This document shows positions 10,011-18,938 of a stretch of DNA of 64,000 bases, one piece after another (position 1 is the stretch's first letter; every line of letters starts with the position of its first letter). A model generated the notes under the pieces. That model had not been told where the DNA came from. It worked only from the letters and a program-made list of their open reading frames with translations, and searched no databases. The DNA is from Flavobacterium defluvii. GTDB lineage: Bacteria; Bacteroidota; Bacteroidia; Flavobacteriales; Flavobacteriaceae. A program made the position numbers and the translations under genes. The DNA is taken from NCBI RefSeq assembly GCF_900129555.1, contig NZ_FQWC01000002.1, positions 372,001 to 436,000 on the forward strand, read 5' to 3'.

Positions 10011-10062
10011 TTAAATTAGGTGCAAAGAAGCAGAAATGCAAAGGGGCAAAGTTTTTTACAGG

Positions 10063-10088
10063 TTTGTCAGGCTGAGCGAAGTCAAAGC
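10063..10088 (+). repeat. Dispersed repeat, copy 1 (GTCAGGCTGAGC type)
   Basis: This 26-nt sequence (TTTGTCAGGCTGAGCGAAGT then CAAAGC) recurs at 13781-13806 with 24 of 26 identical positions. Both copies sit in a spacer just after a gene end. Confidence 0.75.
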
Positions 10089-10126
10089 TTCTCAATGTTT
10101 TTAGATCAATATAATTATACGCAACA

Positions 10127-10232
10127 TTTGTCATTTCGACGTAAGGAGAAATCTTCACGAGAAACTCTACAAAGATTGGCTTGCTGTTGCGGATTTACTT
10201 GCGAAGATTTCTCCTTACGTCGAAATGACAAA
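10127..10232. repeat. 30-bp perfect inverted repeat with 46-bp loop
   Basis: The left arm 10127-10156 (TTTGTCATTTCGACGTAAGG...) and the right arm 10203-10232 are exact reverse complements over 30 nt. The arm length is far beyond a normal terminator and the loop is long, so it looks like a REP- or MITE-like element. Together with the neighbouring copy-1 repeat and a terminator it fills the 328-nt spacer between aguA and the convergent fumarylacetoacetase gene. I see no gene there. Confidence 0.85.
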
Positions 10233-10276
10233 AATGAGAATAATGATCCGACACTTTTGTAAATAATAAACATAAA

Positions 10277-10305
10277 AAAACCTTGGTGAAAGCCAAGGTT
10301 TTTTA
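10277..10305. terminator. Bidirectional terminator aguA / fahA
   Basis: The perfect 10-bp arms AAAACCTTGG and CCAAGGTTTT enclose a 6-nt loop. T-runs occur on both strands, between the two convergent genes. Confidence 0.85.
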
Positions 10306-10338
10306 TTTTTATATTTTTTCAGAATCTTTATCTGCTCT

Positions 10339-11625
10339 TCATTGTCTAATGAAAGGGGGTAAAAGCTGACTTGAAACTTCTCCAAAACCAATTCTTACTT
10401 CTGCATTTTCACAGAACCCGCGAATAATTACCGTATCATTATCTTCAATAAATTTACGCTCGCTACCATCTTTTAATTTTAATGGATTTTTTCCTCCCCA
10501 AGTCAATTCCAACATAGAACCAAAACTGTCAGGAGTTGGCCCGGAAATAGTTCCGGAACCCATCATGTCGCCAGAGTTAATACGGCATCCGTTTGAAGTA
10601 TGATGCGTTAACTGCTGAGCCATTGACCAGTATAGGTATTTAAAATTTGATCTCGAAATTACCGTTTCTTCAACAGCATCTTCAGGTTTTAATGAAACTT
10701 CTAAATGAATATCAAAAGCTTTTTTACCCTTTGTCTGTAAATAAGGAAGCGGTGACGGATCTTGTTTAGGCCCTTTTGTTCTAAAAGGCTCTAAAGCATC
10801 CATAGTAACAATCCATGGAGAAATTGACGATGCAAAGTTTTTAGCTAAGAAAGGTCCTAGCGGCACATATTCCCATTTCTGGATATCACGTGCGCTCCAG
10901 TCATTCAGTAAAACCATTCCGAAAATATAATCTTCTGCTTCGTAAGTCGAAATATTTTCGCCCATTACGTTTACATCAGTGGTAATAAAAGCAGTTTCTA
11001 ATTCGAAATCTACTAAACGTGATGGCCCAAAAACAGGATAATCTCCTCCGGGAGGCAAAGTTTGTCCCATTGGTCTGTGAACCGGAATTCCAGACGGAAC
11101 AATTGTAGAACTTCTTCCGTGGTATCCAACCGGAATATGCAGCCAGTTTGGAAGAAGGGCATTCTCCGGATCGCGGAACATTTTACCTACATTTGTAGCA
11201 TGTTCGCGGCTTGAATAAAAATCGGTATAATCTCCAATTAAAACCGGAAGCTGCATCTCTACATCTTCAATATTAAAAATAACAATATCACGGTCTTTTG
11301 TTGAATCTCTAAGCTGTGGGTTGTTTTCGTCGAAAATATCAGCGATACGATTTCGCACCAAACGCCATGTTTTTTTTCCATCAGAAATAAAATCATTAAG
11401 CGTATCCTGCATAAACATATCATCGGTTAAATCTATTCCTTCAAAATAGTTTAATTGCTGTAAAGCCCCTAAATCTATGGCATAATCGCCAATTCGCGTT
11501 CCTACGGTAACGACATTTTCTTTGGTAAGAAATACACCGAAAGGGATATTTTGAATAGGGAAGTCGCTATTTTCTGGCACTTCTAACCATGATTTTCTTT
11601 TAGTATCGTTGGCGGTTATTGGCAT
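10339..11625 (-). CDS. fahA: Fumarylacetoacetase
   Basis: This enzyme splits 4-fumarylacetoacetate to fumarate and acetoacetate, the final step of tyrosine catabolism. The N-terminal SH3-like domain is followed by the FAH hydrolase domain. Hallmarks are VGYHGRSSTIVPSG (active-site His), LVDFELETAFI (metal-binding Glu residues), DWSARDIQKWEYVPLGPFLAKNF and GDMMGSGTISGP. Length (428 aa) is normal. No other tyrosine-degradation gene is in the window. It is divergent from glyA with overlapping promoters. Confidence 0.95.
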   Translation of the reverse strand: MPITANDTKRKSWLEVPENSDFPIQNIPFGVFLTKENVVTVGTRIGDYAIDLGALQQLNYFEGIDLTDDMFMQDTLNDFISDGKKTWRLVRNRIADIFDENNPQLRDSTKDRDIVIFNIEDVEMQLPVLIGDYTDFYSSREHATNVGKMFRDPENALLPNWLHIPVGYHGRSSTIVPSGIPVHRPMGQTLPPGGDYPVFGPSRLVDFELETAFITTDVNVMGENISTYEAEDYIFGMVLLNDWSARDIQKWEYVPLGPFLAKNFASSISPWIVTMDALEPFRTKGPKQDPSPLPYLQTKGKKAFDIHLEVSLKPEDAVEETVISRSNFKYLYWSMAQQLTHHTSNGCRINSGDMMGSGTISGPTPDSFGSMLELTWGGKNPLKLKDGSERKFIEDNDTVIIRGFCENAEVRIGFGEVSSQLLPPFIRQ

Positions 11626-11661
11626 GTTTAGATGTTAATTATTTGTTGAAAAATTACATGT

Positions 11662-11692
11662 CAAATATATCATAATCTAACAGTATCACAAA
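11662..11692 (-). promoter_or_regulatory. Promoter of fahA, both boxes
   Basis: On the minus strand TTTG (11689-11692) is followed after exactly 19 nt by TATATTTG (11662-11669), the Bacteroidota consensus. The upstream part lies within the region that RNA polymerase must contact for glyA. Confidence 0.75.
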
Positions 11693-11702
11693 CGTTTTTT
11701 TG

Positions 11703-11710
11703 TATTTTTG
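11703..11710 (+). promoter_or_regulatory. -7 box of glyA
   Basis: TATTTTTG matches TAnnTTTG. It covers or abuts an upstream in-frame TTG at 11700, so translation must start at the ATG at 11736, 25 nt downstream. The expected -33 position is not TTTG. Confidence 0.6.
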
Positions 11711-11735
11711 CAGGAAATTAACGAAAAACGAAAAA

Positions 11736-13010
11736 ATGCAACGCGACGAACAAATTTTTGATCTTATACAAGAAGAAAAAGAAAGACAAATTCACGGATT
11801 AGAGCTTATTGCTTCTGAAAACTTTGTAAGTGATGAGGTAATGCAGGCTGCCGGCTCTGTATTGACTAATAAATATGCTGAGGGGTATCCTGGCAAAAGA
11901 TATTACGGAGGCTGCGAAGTAGTTGACGTTATTGAGCAGATTGCAATTGACAGAGCAAAAGAATTATTTGGAGCTGAATACGCAAACGTACAGCCGCACT
12001 CAGGTTCTCAGGCAAATACAGCTGTTTATCATGCATGTTTAAATCCTGGAGATACTATTTTAGGTTTTGATTTATCACACGGAGGTCACTTAACTCATGG
12101 TTCTCCTGTAAACTTTTCAGGACGTTTATACCGTCCGGTTTTCTACGGTGTAGATGCTGAAACTGGTCGTTTAGATTATGATAAAATTCAGGAAATTGCC
12201 ACTAAAGAACAGCCAAAATTAATCATCGCCGGAGCTTCTGCTTATTCTCGTGATATGGATTTTGCTCGTTTCAGACAAATTGCAGACAGCGTAGGAGCGA
12301 TCTTATTTGCTGATATTTCGCACCCAGCTGGTCTTATTGCAAAAGGATTATTAAGCGATCCAATTCCACATTGCCACATTGTTTCTACAACAACACATAA
12401 AACATTAAGAGGACCACGTGGAGGTTTAATTTTAATGGGTAAAGATTTCCCAAATCCACAAGGATTAACAACTCCAAAAGGAGAAATCAGAATGATGTCT
12501 TCATTATTAGACTTAGCTGTTTTCCCTGGAAACCAAGGAGGACCTTTAATGCATATTATTGCTGCTAAAGCGGTTGCTTTTGGCGAAGCTCTTAAAGATG
12601 AGTTCTTTACTTACGCAATGCAATTACAAAAAAATGCAAAGGCAATGGCAGATGCTTTCGTAAAAAGAGGTTACAACATTATCTCTGGCGGAACAGACAA
12701 CCACATGATGCTTATCGATTTAAGAAATAAAAATATTTCTGGAAAAGAAGCTGAAAACGCATTAGTAAAAGCTGAAATTACAGTAAACAAAAACATGGTT
12801 CCTTTTGACGATAAATCTCCATTTATCACTTCTGGAATTCGCGTAGGAACAGCTGCAATCACAACTCGTGGTTTAGTTGAAAAAGATATGGAAACTATCG
12901 TAGCTTTAATTGATAAAGTTCTTGCAGATCATACAAATGAAGATCTTATCGAAGAAGTTGCTGAAGAAGTAAACGAATTAATGAGCGAAAGACCGATTTT
13001 TGCATATTAA
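11736..13010 (+). CDS. glyA: Serine hydroxymethyltransferase
   Basis: This is the PLP enzyme interconverting serine and glycine with tetrahydrofolate, the main source of one-carbon units. Features are [16 protein letters not shown] at the N-terminus, [15 protein letters not shown], the PLP-binding lysine in [14 protein letters not shown] near residue 221, and [17 protein letters not shown]. From this ATG it has 424 aa, the usual size. The longer in-frame TTG start is excluded because it lies in the promoter. Confidence 0.97.
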   Translation: MQRDEQIFDLIQEEKERQIHGLELIASENFVSDEVMQAAGSVLTNKYAEGYPGKRYYGGCEVVDVIEQIAIDRAKELFGAEYANVQPHSGSQANTAVYHACLNPGDTILGFDLSHGGHLTHGSPVNFSGRLYRPVFYGVDAETGRLDYDKIQEIATKEQPKLIIAGASAYSRDMDFARFRQIADSVGAILFADISHPAGLIAKGLLSDPIPHCHIVSTTTHKTLRGPRGGLILMGKDFPNPQGLTTPKGEIRMMSSLLDLAVFPGNQGGPLMHIIAAKAVAFGEALKDEFFTYAMQLQKNAKAMADAFVKRGYNIISGGTDNHMMLIDLRNKNISGKEAENALVKAEITVNKNMVPFDDKSPFITSGIRVGTAAITTRGLVEKDMETIVALIDKVLADHTNEDLIEEVAEEVNELMSERPIFAY

Positions 13011-13020
13011 AAATTAGTCA

Positions 13021-13145
13021 AAAGCCATAAAGTCGAAGGTCGAAAGTCTAAATGGAATGTGAATTTCTATTTTAGTTTTTGATCTTCGATTTTTCTTTTA
13101 AAGTTTTCCAATGACTTTATGACTTTCGGCTTTCAAACTTTAAGA
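13021..13145. repeat. Degenerate AAGTCGAAAGTC-type inverted repeat
   Basis: The spacer between glyA and miaE holds GCCATAAAGTCGAAGGTCGA near its start and a near reverse complement (GACTTTATGACTTTCGGCTT) near its end. The arms are imperfect and made of short GAAAGTC-like words. It is probably an intergenic repeat rather than a coding or RNA feature. Confidence 0.55.
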
Positions 13146-13155
13146 CTTAAAAAAA

Positions 13156-13749
13156 ATGGGCGTATTAAGATTACAATTGCCAACCGACCCAAGATGGGTA
13201 AATATTGTTGAGAAAAACATCGAAGAAATCTTAACAGATCATGCGTGGTGCGAACAAAAAGCAGCAACAAACGCGATTACGATTATTACAAACAATCCGG
13301 AGCATCAGGATTTGGTTAAAGATTTACTGGCTTTGGTAAAAGAAGAAGTAGATCATTTTGAACAAGTACATAATATCATCATCAAAAGAGGATTAAAATT
13401 AGGACGTGAACGTAAAGATGAATATGTAAACGAATTATACCAATACATGAAAAGAAGCGGAGACGGAAGCCGGGTTTCGGGTCTTGTAGAAAGATTATTG
13501 TTTTCTGCAATGATCGAGGCCAGAAGCTGCGAACGTTTTAAAGTACTTTCAGAAAATATTCAGGACGAAGAACTTGCCGTTTTTTACAGAGAATTAATGG
13601 AAAGCGAAGCAGGACATTACACTACATTCATTACTTACGCACGTAAGTACGGAGTAGGAATCGACGTTGAAAAACGCTGGAGAGAATGGTTAGCTTTTGA
13701 AGAATCAATTATTACCAATTACGGAAAAAACGAAACGATTCACGGGTAG
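13156..13749 (+). CDS. miaE: tRNA-(ms2io6A)-hydroxylase-like diiron protein (MiaE)
   Basis: The protein resembles MiaE, which hydroxylates the isopentenyl side chain of 2-methylthio-N6-isopentenyladenosine at tRNA position 37. Its four-helix-bundle diiron ligands appear as EEVDHFEQVH, EARSCERF and ESEAGHYTTF. The start LRLQLPTDPRWVNIVEKNIEEILTDHAWCEQKAA is typical of the family. Length is 197 aa. It follows glyA after a repeat-filled spacer, probably as a separate unit. Confidence 0.9.
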   Translation: MGVLRLQLPTDPRWVNIVEKNIEEILTDHAWCEQKAATNAITIITNNPEHQDLVKDLLALVKEEVDHFEQVHNIIIKRGLKLGRERKDEYVNELYQYMKRSGDGSRVSGLVERLLFSAMIEARSCERFKVLSENIQDEELAVFYRELMESEAGHYTTFITYARKYGVGIDVEKRWREWLAFEESIITNYGKNETIHG

Positions 13750-13780
13750 TTTTCGTTGTTTCAAGTTTCAGGTTTCAGGT

Positions 13781-13806
13781 TTTGTCAGGCTGAGCAAAGT
13801 CGAAGC
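13781..13806 (+). repeat. Dispersed repeat, copy 2 (GTCAGGCTGAGC type)
   Basis: This copy matches 10063-10088 at 24 of 26 positions. It is preceded by TTTCAAGTTTCAGGTTTC, a word family also seen as the tandem array at 47940-48009 and near 49625. The remaining spacer has G+C-rich words (ATCCGCGT) and AAATCTAAAATC repeats. No gene is seen in it. Confidence 0.65.
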
Positions 13807-13961
13807 CCGCGCAAAGCATAGAAAAAATCCGCATCAAATCCGCGTTTTCACGAAGTGAATCCGTATCATCCGCGTGCCAAAATTAACACGCATTTTAAAT
13901 CTAAAATCTACAATCTAAATTCTAAAATCATTACATTTGAAAGTAACCAAAATTTTCAATT

Positions 13962-15002
13962 ATGAGAATAGAAATGGACCTAAAGCTAGGATTTAAAGAT
14001 GTAATGTTCAGACCAAAAAGATCAACGCTCAAAAGCAGGTCGGAAGTTTCTTTAGAACGAAATTTCAAGTTTTTGCACAGTTCCGCAGATTGGACGGGAA
14101 TTCCAATTATGGCTGCGAATATGGATACAGTAGGAACTTTTCAAATAGCACAGGTTTTAGCAAAAGAAAAACTTTTTACGGCAATTCATAAACATTATTC
14201 GCTTGAAGAATGGAATAATTTCCTAAAAAATGTCAGCCCGGATTTCTATAATTATATTGCGATAAGCACCGGAACAGGGCAGGAAGATTTTGAGAAAATA
14301 GGAAAAGTAATTACAGCAAATCCTTCATTGAAATTTATTTGCATTGACGTAGCAAACGGCTATTCAGAGCATTTTGTTGAATTTCTAAAGAAAACCCGAA
14401 CACAATATCCGGATAAAATAATTATTGCCGGAAATGTAGTTACAGGCGAAATGACCGAAGAATTACTTTTGGCTGGAGCCGATATTGTAAAAGTCGGAAT
14501 TGGACCCGGATCTGTCTGTACAACTCGTGTAAAAACAGGTGTTGGTTATCCGCAGCTTTCTGCAATTATTGAATGTGCTGATGCCGCGCACGGCTTAGGC
14601 GGACATATCATTAGTGATGGCGGCTGCACAACTCCGGGTGATGTTGCAAAAGCTTTTGGCGCGGGATCTGATTTTGTAATGTTAGGTGGAATGTTAGCCG
14701 GACACACCGAAAGTGGAGGCGAGCTTATCGAAATAAACGGTGAAAAATTCAAACAATTCTACGGAATGAGTTCAGCTACGGCGATGGAAAAATATGCCGG
14801 AGGAGTTGCAGAATATAGAGCAAGTGAAGGAAAAACTGTAAAAGTTCCGTTTAGGGGAAATGTAATTCACACCGTTTTAGATATTTTGGGCGGTTTGAGA
14901 AGTACTTGTACTTATGTTGGCGCTCCAAGATTAAAAGAACTTTCAAAACGAACAACTTTCATCCGCGTAAGCGAGCAGGAAAATCAGGTTTATACAAATT
15001 AA
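13962..15002 (+). CDS. guaC: GMP reductase
   Basis: This enzyme reduces GMP to IMP with NADPH and links guanine to adenine nucleotide pools. The N-terminus [20 protein letters not shown] is nearly that of enterobacterial GuaC, which fixes the start. The catalytic cysteine is Cys186 in [18 protein letters not shown], the same number as in Escherichia coli. The phosphate loop ([26 protein letters not shown]) follows. Length is 346 aa. A TACATTTG -7 box lies at 13932-13939. Confidence 0.96.
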   Translation: MRIEMDLKLGFKDVMFRPKRSTLKSRSEVSLERNFKFLHSSADWTGIPIMAANMDTVGTFQIAQVLAKEKLFTAIHKHYSLEEWNNFLKNVSPDFYNYIAISTGTGQEDFEKIGKVITANPSLKFICIDVANGYSEHFVEFLKKTRTQYPDKIIIAGNVVTGEMTEELLLAGADIVKVGIGPGSVCTTRVKTGVGYPQLSAIIECADAAHGLGGHIISDGGCTTPGDVAKAFGAGSDFVMLGGMLAGHTESGGELIEINGEKFKQFYGMSSATAMEKYAGGVAEYRASEGKTVKVPFRGNVIHTVLDILGGLRSTCTYVGAPRLKELSKRTTFIRVSEQENQVYTN

Positions 15003-15020
15003 AATATTTCAGAATTCAAT

Positions 15021-15518
15021 ATGATTACTATTTCAGACGCAGGTTTAAGCGATATAAAAACAATTCAAAAAATCACAAATATAACCTGGCCAATTACTTA
15101 CGGGGAAATTTTGACAAAAGAACAATTAGATTACATGTTAGCTTTATTTTATTCTGATGAAGCTCTAACGAAGCAAATCGAGAATAAAGAACAATTGTTT
15201 TATCTAATTTCTGATTCAGAATCTACAATTGGTTTTATCGGAATTGAGCATAATTATAATAATGAAGCTGTAACTAAAATCCATAAAATTTATCTTCTGC
15301 CGGAAACACAGGGAAAAGGTTACGGAAAAACAGTTTTTGAATCCATTGAAAAAATGGCTTTAGAAAACAATTCAAAAAACCTTTTATTAAATGTAAACCG
15401 TTTTAATACGGCTTTAAATTTCTATAAAAAACTAGGTTTTGAAATTAAAGAAACCGTTGACATTGAAATTGGAAATGGTTATTTGATGGAAGATTATGTA
15501 ATGGGGAAAAAGCTCTAA
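15021..15518 (+). CDS. GNAT-family N-acetyltransferase
   Basis: A 165-aa single-domain protein with the GNAT fold. The acetyl-CoA binding motif A is IHKIYLLPETQGKGYGKTVFESIEKMA, including the Q-G-K-G-Y-G loop. A C-terminal NTALNFYKKLGFEI segment is typical of the family. It starts 18 nt after guaC and is probably co-transcribed. The substrate is unknown, but the size and motifs fit small-molecule or protein N-terminal acetylation. Confidence 0.9.
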   Translation: MITISDAGLSDIKTIQKITNITWPITYGEILTKEQLDYMLALFYSDEALTKQIENKEQLFYLISDSESTIGFIGIEHNYNNEAVTKIHKIYLLPETQGKGYGKTVFESIEKMALENNSKNLLLNVNRFNTALNFYKKLGFEIKETVDIEIGNGYLMEDYVMGKKL

Positions 15519-15519
15519 T

Positions 15520-15987
15520 TTAACCAAGGGTATTTACTCGGAAATCAAAAAAAGTTTTATTGATTAAATTGTATTTTATATTCCAATAATAACTTCCGCC
15601 ATCTGAAATATCCTGCCATTCAGTTTTCCATTTTTCTTTTTTGTTTCTGTTAAAAGGATGGTCTGTATTTTCTCTCCAGAGAAAATTGACATAAATAATC
15701 TTTTGGCCTTTCTCGTTAAAAATGCCAAAATATTGTCTGTTGTAGTTATTTAAATTTTTATGTATTAATGGATTGAATTTATTAGTATTGATAATTTCTA
15801 TATTCTTGCCTAATAAAATTTCTAATTCATTAATTTCATTTGAAGTTGGGGTAAAACGTTTCAAATTTTCAAAAAGATAACAATTATAATTTTCGGAAAA
15901 TATTACTCCAATATCTCTAAATTTAGTTGTTTTTTGCGCGTATGTTAGATGAAAGATTAAAAAAAGAAGAATAGCTAGTTTTTTCAT
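15520..15987 (-). CDS. Secreted protein of unknown function
   Basis: The 155-aa protein begins MKKLAILLFLIFHLTYAQK, a Sec signal peptide probably cleaved after TYA. The mature part has a Tyr/Asn-rich sequence (NYNRQYFGIFNEKGQKIIYVNFLWR) and ends in an aromatic segment (DGGSYYWNIKYNLINKTFFDF). I do not recognise a family. It is convergent with the GNAT gene with 1 nt between stop codons, and 36 nt downstream of the pentapeptide gene on its own strand. Confidence 0.7.
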   Translation of the reverse strand: MKKLAILLFLIFHLTYAQKTTKFRDIGVIFSENYNCYLFENLKRFTPTSNEINELEILLGKNIEIINTNKFNPLIHKNLNNYNRQYFGIFNEKGQKIIYVNFLWRENTDHPFNRNKKEKWKTEWQDISDGGSYYWNIKYNLINKTFFDFRVNTLG

Positions 15988-16023
15988 TTATCTTATTTTG
16001 TTAAAATTGAAATTAAATATTAT

Positions 16024-16602
16024 TCAACTCACAATAACATCATGCTTAAATAATAACCCTTTTACTTCTTTCAAAGAAAAAACAGCTTTTTTAAGTTTCG
16101 TTTTAGACGGATCAATAGTATAATTATAACTCGTTTTAAAATCTGCTTTGTTGGCGATGGCCTTGTTGAATTCTGAACGGTACAAATCGCAATTATCAAA
16201 AATAGCACTTGTGAGATCAGCCGCCATAAAATCAACGGCAATCAAACTGCAATTGGTAAAGGGAGTTCCTTTTAATTTTAAAGTATAAAATTTCGAAAAG
16301 TCCAGAGTACAATCATTAAAATGAACTTCAAAAATGAGTTTGTCGCACATTGCAAAATTTACTTCTTTAATTTCGCATCGGTTAAAAGTAACTGTTCTCA
16401 ACGCGACATAATTAATCTTTGCTTCGCTGAAAATACAGTCATTAAAAACACAGTCGATAAAAGTAACTGCTAAAAAAGTACAGGCAGAAAAATTACAATT
16501 ATTAAAAATGCAGCCTTCAAAGTCTTTAAAGTTAAGATCATCTTTGGCGTAAATAATTGTATTATATTCTTTATCCAGAAAATATTCGCTTTCTTTTTTC
16601 AA
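16024..16602 (-). CDS. Pentapeptide-repeat protein
   Basis: The 192-aa chain consists mainly of A(D/N)(L/F)XX-type repeats (FEGCIFNNCNFSACTFLAVT, FIDCVFNDCIFSEAKINYVA, FNRCEIKEVNFAMCDKLIFE). They form a right-handed quadrilateral beta-helix. The Cys and Phe content at the i and i-2 positions is high. Related proteins include the DNA-mimicking Qnr/MfpA group, but many family members have no known function and this one is shorter. It has no signal peptide and should be cytoplasmic. Confidence 0.85.
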   Translation of the reverse strand: MKKESEYFLDKEYNTIIYAKDDLNFKDFEGCIFNNCNFSACTFLAVTFIDCVFNDCIFSEAKINYVALRTVTFNRCEIKEVNFAMCDKLIFEVHFNDCTLDFSKFYTLKLKGTPFTNCSLIAVDFMAADLTSAIFDNCDLYRSEFNKAIANKADFKTSYNYTIDPSKTKLKKAVFSLKEVKGLLFKHDVIVS

Positions 16603-16771
16603 CTCTTTTAATAATTATTTGGGACTGAAAAGATACTACTTTAAGCGAAAATATCGTGGAAAATTTGTAAACAAAAATTTAGAATTGAATGACAGGAAAA
16701 ATGAGATGAAAACTATTTCAAAAAAATAATTAATTTAAAATTTATCACAAAGTCAGCTTGTTATAAAAAAT

Positions 16772-16810
16772 ACAATAACAAAGCCATCATTTCTGCCGGC
16801 TTTGTTATTG
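16772..16810 (-). terminator. Terminator of the 157-aa membrane protein gene
   Basis: The perfect 13-bp arms CAATAACAAAGCC and GGCTTTGTTATTG enclose a 13-nt loop. A T-rich run follows on the minus strand. Confidence 0.75.
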
Positions 16811-16834
16811 CTTCTATATTCTTAATTTAATCAA

Positions 16835-17308
16835 TTATTGAGCTAATTTGTATAAAAAACCGGCTGCAATTAAATAAATTATTGCGCATAAAATATTTAC
16901 ACCGATTACCTTGAAATATTTGTTTTTTTGCGATTCTCTAAAAAAAGTATAATTAATTACGGTTGCAGCACCACCTATCATACCGCCAATCGCACCACCT
17001 CCTAATACAATTAATAAAGGCATTCCGCCAACTATATATTCATACCATTTTAATTTATCTGCCATACGATATTTTTTTCCATCTATGTTTAAAATTTGTG
17101 CTGAAATATCCGGGATGTTCATTTTAGGAAAAGCTTTAACTATTTCCTGATTTGCTCTTTTAATTAAAAAAGGTTTTCCTTTTTCTTTACTCTGTTCAAC
17201 AAAAATTCCATTTTGTTTTAATGTCGATTTGCCAGAAAAGATATTATTTTCAAATTCAAATTCATCATTTGGAAAATCTGGTAGTGTAAATTTAAAAGTG
17301 TTTTTCAT
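16835..17308 (-). CDS. Small membrane protein of unknown function
   Basis: A 157-aa protein has a soluble N-terminal half (MKNTFKFTLPDFPNDEFEFEN...) resembling a small beta domain. It is followed by two hydrophobic segments: a Gly-rich one near 92-118 (GGMPLLIVLGGGAIGGMIGGAA) and one near 133-153. No signal peptide is present, so the N-terminus is likely cytoplasmic. I do not recognise the family. It is monocistronic, with a terminator downstream. Confidence 0.7.
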   Translation of the reverse strand: MKNTFKFTLPDFPNDEFEFENNIFSGKSTLKQNGIFVEQSKEKGKPFLIKRANQEIVKAFPKMNIPDISAQILNIDGKKYRMADKLKWYEYIVGGMPLLIVLGGGAIGGMIGGAATVINYTFFRESQKNKYFKVIGVNILCAIIYLIAAGFLYKLAQ

Positions 17309-17542
17309 CGCTAATGTTTTATTGCTGTAAGCCCTTTAAAAATGGACATTACGTTGTTTTACAAAATTTTGTAAAAATAGTTTGAACAGTAAATTAGATT
17401 TAGGTACTAAAAGTCAAAAAAATTGTAAAATAAGACTTTTTAAAACTAATGAAGTAATGTTTTTGTTTGTGTAAAGTATTGAAAATGAATTATATTTACA
17501 GAAAGTTTGATCTTTCAAATTGAAATTTAAAATTTTTGCCGA

Positions 17543-18817
17543 ATGAAATTATTAAAAAAAATAAGTTTTCAGCATAAAATTAAAATCGCAGTCCTGCTTT
17601 TTCTATTTCCATTGTTTTTAGAAGCTCAAACCGAAATAAATTCTCAGAATAAAGCAATATGTCCCCCAAAAACTATTTTAGAAATCTTTAAAAAAAGGGA
17701 TTCGGCTTTAGTAGTTAAACCTGCCAAAAACAATTTTTTTCTTGTAATTCCCGCAATTGGTTCACAGCCGGCAACGGGATTTTTTTTTGGTGCCGTTGCA
17801 CAATATACTTTCAAAGGAAAACAAGAATCAGATAAATATTCGGTAGCTAATTTGGGAATAACATATACAGTGAAAAAACAATGGCTGATTAATGTCAAAA
17901 ACAATATTCTACTCAAAAATAACCGAATCTTTCTCAGCGGAGATTATCGGTTCTATATATTTTCACAGCCAAACTACGGACTCGGTACTGATATAATTCC
18001 GCCCAAACGCGATCAGGATTCTAATTTCAGCATTGATTCTTTGGCACAGGCGATGGATTATAATTATTTTAAATTTCATCAAACCGCTTCTTTTGAAATA
18101 AGAAAGAATTTTTACTTTGGAGGAGGAATAAATATTGACTGGTATACGAATATTAAAGACAAAGAACTAGACATTGAAAACGGGAATTTTACCTATCACT
18201 ACAATTACAGTCAGGAACATGGTTTTGATGATTTAGAATATTTTCTAACAGGAGTAAGTTTAAATCTTGTTTACGATTCCCGCGACAATCAGGTAAATTC
18301 TTCTCATGGCTGGTTTGCCAATATTAATTACCGATTCAATCCTGTTTTATTTCACAATCAAAAATACAGTAATGTTTTGTACGCAGAATATCGAAATTTT
18401 ATTCCGCTTTCGCAGAAAAACGATCGCTACATTCTCGGCATTTGGGCTTATGGCCAATTTATAACCAGAGGCGAAGTGCCATATTTAAATCTTCCGGCGA
18501 TTGGCTGGGATCAGCGCAGCAGGAGTGGAGAAGGTTATACGCAGGGATTATTTAGAGGAAATGGTTTGGTTTATCTTTCAACAGAATTTCGATTTCCCAT
18601 AACCTGTAATCAAATCTTTAGTGGAGTAGTTTTTACAAATTTCGTTACTGCCAGCAACAAGGACAATGATCTGGCACTTTTTCATTCTATTCAGCCTGCA
18701 GCCGGACTTGGTCTTCGAATATTGATTGACAAAAAAACGCGTACGAATTTAGTTGTTGATAATGCTTGGGGAAACAATTCGAAAGGATTTTATCTGAATG
18801 CCGGGGAAACTTTCTAA
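17543..18817 (+). CDS. BamA/TamA-like outer-membrane beta-barrel protein
   Basis: The 424-aa precursor has a signal peptide ending near LFLEAQ. It is mostly alternating beta-strands of a surface-antigen (Omp85-type) barrel: LVYDSRDNQVNSSHGWFANINYRF, RSRSGEGYTQGLFRGNGLVYLSTEFRFP and the final LGLRILIDKKTRTNLVVDNAWG. POTRA domains are absent because the protein is much shorter than BamA. It may be an Omp85-related single barrel of unknown cargo. It precedes another small barrel protein and a two-component system. Confidence 0.8.
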   Translation: MKLLKKISFQHKIKIAVLLFLFPLFLEAQTEINSQNKAICPPKTILEIFKKRDSALVVKPAKNNFFLVIPAIGSQPATGFFFGAVAQYTFKGKQESDKYSVANLGITYTVKKQWLINVKNNILLKNNRIFLSGDYRFYIFSQPNYGLGTDIIPPKRDQDSNFSIDSLAQAMDYNYFKFHQTASFEIRKNFYFGGGINIDWYTNIKDKELDIENGNFTYHYNYSQEHGFDDLEYFLTGVSLNLVYDSRDNQVNSSHGWFANINYRFNPVLFHNQKYSNVLYAEYRNFIPLSQKNDRYILGIWAYGQFITRGEVPYLNLPAIGWDQRSRSGEGYTQGLFRGNGLVYLSTEFRFPITCNQIFSGVVFTNFVTASNKDNDLALFHSIQPAAGLGLRILIDKKTRTNLVVDNAWGNNSKGFYLNAGETF

Positions 18818-18938
18818 AAAAACTATTTTGTAAAATATGTAAGTGTTTGATTTGTTGAATTTTAAATATAAAATTGTAAGAATTTACAATAAAAAATATT
18901 AAATTTGGCTAACCATTTAACTTTCAAACACATAATTT

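Noticed and set aside
10020..10262. Open frame of 80 codons in the spacer after aguA
   Set aside because: Its sequence is made of the 30-bp inverted repeat and the GTCAGGCTGAGC repeat, so the frame is an artefact of repeats.
16024..16602. Qnr-type quinolone resistance protein
   Set aside because: It has pentapeptide repeats but is short and lacks the recognisable Qnr loops. Resistance cannot be claimed from the fold alone.
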